DNA of 64,000 nucleotides from Halorientalis sp. IM1011 (GTDB taxonomy: Archaea; Halobacteriota; Halobacteria; Halobacteriales; Haloarculaceae): assembly GCF_001989615.1 (NCBI RefSeq), contig NZ_CP019068.1, positions 1 through 64,000 of the forward strand, in the 5' to 3' direction. Every line of letters begins with the position of its first letter. Position 1 is the stretch's first letter. Below, piece by piece: positions 62,922-64,000 of this stretch. The translations under genes were made by a program, and so were the position numbers. A model generated the notes under the pieces. The model made no database searches and was not told where the DNA came from. It worked only from the letters and a program-made list of their open reading frames with translations.

Positions 62922-64000
62922 ACTGTGGTGTGGAGTGCAGTGAGTTCCGTGGCTATCTCGTCGATATCGTCCTCGTCGACGTTCGGGTGTACGGGCAGCG
63001 AGAGCACCTCGTTCGAGGCCTGCTCGGCTCGCGGCGCGTTCGCGGCGAACCCGTCGTAGGCGTCGAGTTGGTGGATCGGCGTCGGGTAGTAGATCCCCGT
63101 TCCGATCCCCCGGGATTCGAGCGCGGACGCGAGCCCCTCCCGGTCGTCACAGCGGACGGTGTACTGGTGGTAGACGTGTCGCCGGCCGTCGGGTTCGGTC
63201 GGCGTCTCCACGTCGCTCCCGGCCAGTCGCTCGGTGAGGAGCCGGGCGTTCTCGCGCCGCTGGCGGTTGAACTCCGGCAACCGTTGGAGCTGAACGCGGC
63301 CGATGGCGGCTTCGAGGTTCGTCATCCGGAAGTTGTGCCCGAGTTCCACGTGTTCGTACGTGTCCGTCCCGCGGCCGTGGTCGATGAACCGCTCGGCGGC
63401 GTCCGCGATGTCCTCGCGGTCGGTGGTGATCATCCCACCCTCGCCCGTGGTCATGTTCTTCGTCGGGTAAAACGAGAACGACGAGACGTCGGCGAGCGAG
63501 CCGACGCGCTGTCCGTCGATCTCGGCCCCGTGTGCCTGGGCGGCGTCCGCGACCAGAGCCACGTCGTAGGTGTCCGCGATGTCTCGCAGGTGGTCCATAT
63601 CCGCCGGACACCCGTACAGGTGGACCGCGAGGATGGCTGCGACCTCCTCGTCCGTCGCCCGGATGCGCTCCTCGACGCTGTGTGGGTCGAGGTTGTAGGT
63701 CTCGGGGTCGATGTCCGCGAACAGCGGGATGCCTCCTGCGAACCGGACGGCGTTGCCCGTCGCGACGAACGAGAACGGCGTCGTCACGACGGCGCGTCCA
63801 GGTTCGACGCCGGCGGCTTCGAGCGCCGTCTGGAGGGCCGTCGTCCCGTTGGTCGTCGCCACGGCGTGGTCCGTCCCGCAGTAGTCCGCGAACTCCGACT
63901 CGAACGCGCGGACGACGTCGCCGTCCGCCAGCTGGCCGGAGTCGAGTACGGAGAGCACGCGCTCGCGCTCTTCCGGCCCGAGTTCGGGGTCCGCGATGGA
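62918..64000 (-). CDS. DegT/DnrJ/EryC1 sugar aminotransferase (WbpE-like), N-terminus beyond the window
   Basis: About 361 codons are visible; the gene continues to the right beyond 64000. It is a PLP enzyme of fold type I: ATTNGTTALQTAL binds the phosphate, VADAAQAHGAEI holds the aspartate, and the Schiff-base lysine is in SFYPTKNMTTGEGGM. The C-terminal end has YYPTPIHQLDAY, typical of the family. In this operon it would convert the 3-keto sugar to the 3-amino sugar using glutamate. It is the first gene seen of the operon and overlaps the oxidoreductase (ATGA). Confidence 0.9.
   Translation of the reverse strand, partial: SIADPELGPEERERVLSVLDSGQLADGDVVRAFESEFADYCGTDHAVATTNGTTALQTALEAAGVEPGRAVVTTPFSFVATGNAVRFAGGIPLFADIDPETYNLDPHSVEERIRATDEEVAAILAVHLYGCPADMDHLRDIADTYDVALVADAAQAHGAEIDGQRVGSLADVSSFSFYPTKNMTTGEGGMITTDREDIADAAERFIDHGRGTDTYEHVELGHNFRMTNLEAAIGRVQLQRLPEFNRQRRENARLLTERLAGSDVETPTEPDGRRHVYHQYTVRCDDREGLASALESRGIGTGIYYPTPIHQLDAYDGFAANAPRAEQASNEVLSLPVHPNVDEDDIDEIATELTALHTTV

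Overview
The window looks like a haloarchaeal chromosome (class Halobacteria). The proteins are acidic, coding DNA is GC-rich, promoters carry archaeal TATA boxes a short way from the start codon, many genes overlap by ATGA or GTGA, and haloarchaeal families recur (HalOD1, DUF7344-like regulators, Tat lipoproteins, Orc1/Cdc6). The genus cannot be given from sequence alone.

Layout. 1-5.75 kb: a metal and sulfur handling block with a partial metallo-beta-lactamase protein, a rhodanese/MBL gene and an ArsR-like regulator that are both frameshifted, then an intact HMA metallochaperone, a P1B-type ATPase with an unusual CPG motif, and an FmdE-like metal-binding protein. 5.78-27.17 kb: an accessory island. 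It has a tyrosine recombinase at its left edge, an MNT/HEPN pair, a UPF0175/DUF3368 toxin-antitoxin pair, a Fic protein, an AAA ATPase (DUF234 type) behind 15-bp iterons, many small lipoproteins and membrane proteins, and five copies of one IS4-type element (two full, three truncated). 27.19-30.13 kb: the proC-proB-proA proline operon. 30.2-34.4 kb: a complete replication and partition module. It consists of a small partition protein, ParA, an array of 8-9-nt repeats upstream of parA, and an orc1/cdc6 gene flanked on both sides by ACACATCGATAGAGG-type iterons, with an AT-richer, CTAG-dense stretch that could unwind. 34.5-38 kb: a flippase with a long PT-repeat tail and a GlmU-like sugar nucleotidyltransferase. 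38.1-42.8 kb: a DUF58/MoxR operon with companion membrane proteins. 43-58 kb: a degenerate polysaccharide deacetylase, two membrane proteins that end in a cytoplasmic winged helix, two DUF7344-like regulators, a HalOD1 protein, two asparagine-synthase-like enzymes, glmS, and a TnpB gene with its structured right end. 58.4-64 kb: a tightly overlapping sugar operon.

How the genes fit together. GlmS and the GlmU-like protein can feed UDP-GlcNAc. The 58.4-64 kb operon holds a UDP-HexNAc 6-dehydrogenase, a Gfo/Idh/MocA 3-dehydrogenase, a DegT aminotransferase and a hexapeptide N-acetyltransferase. These are the four activities of the WbpA/B/E/D route to a UDP-2,3-diacetamido uronic acid, and the flippase and asparagine-synthase-like proteins suit glycan assembly and amidation. 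A second, degenerate dehydrogenase and a 38-residue membrane peptide sit inside this operon and have no obvious role in that scheme.

The most unusual signals are the paired one-piece membrane regulators, the ParA-linked 9-nt array and dual-flank origin iterons, the TnpB lacking the usual RuvC-II glutamate together with a solitary copy of its right-end hairpins 16 kb away, and the degenerate dehydrogenase plus micropeptide in the sugar operon.
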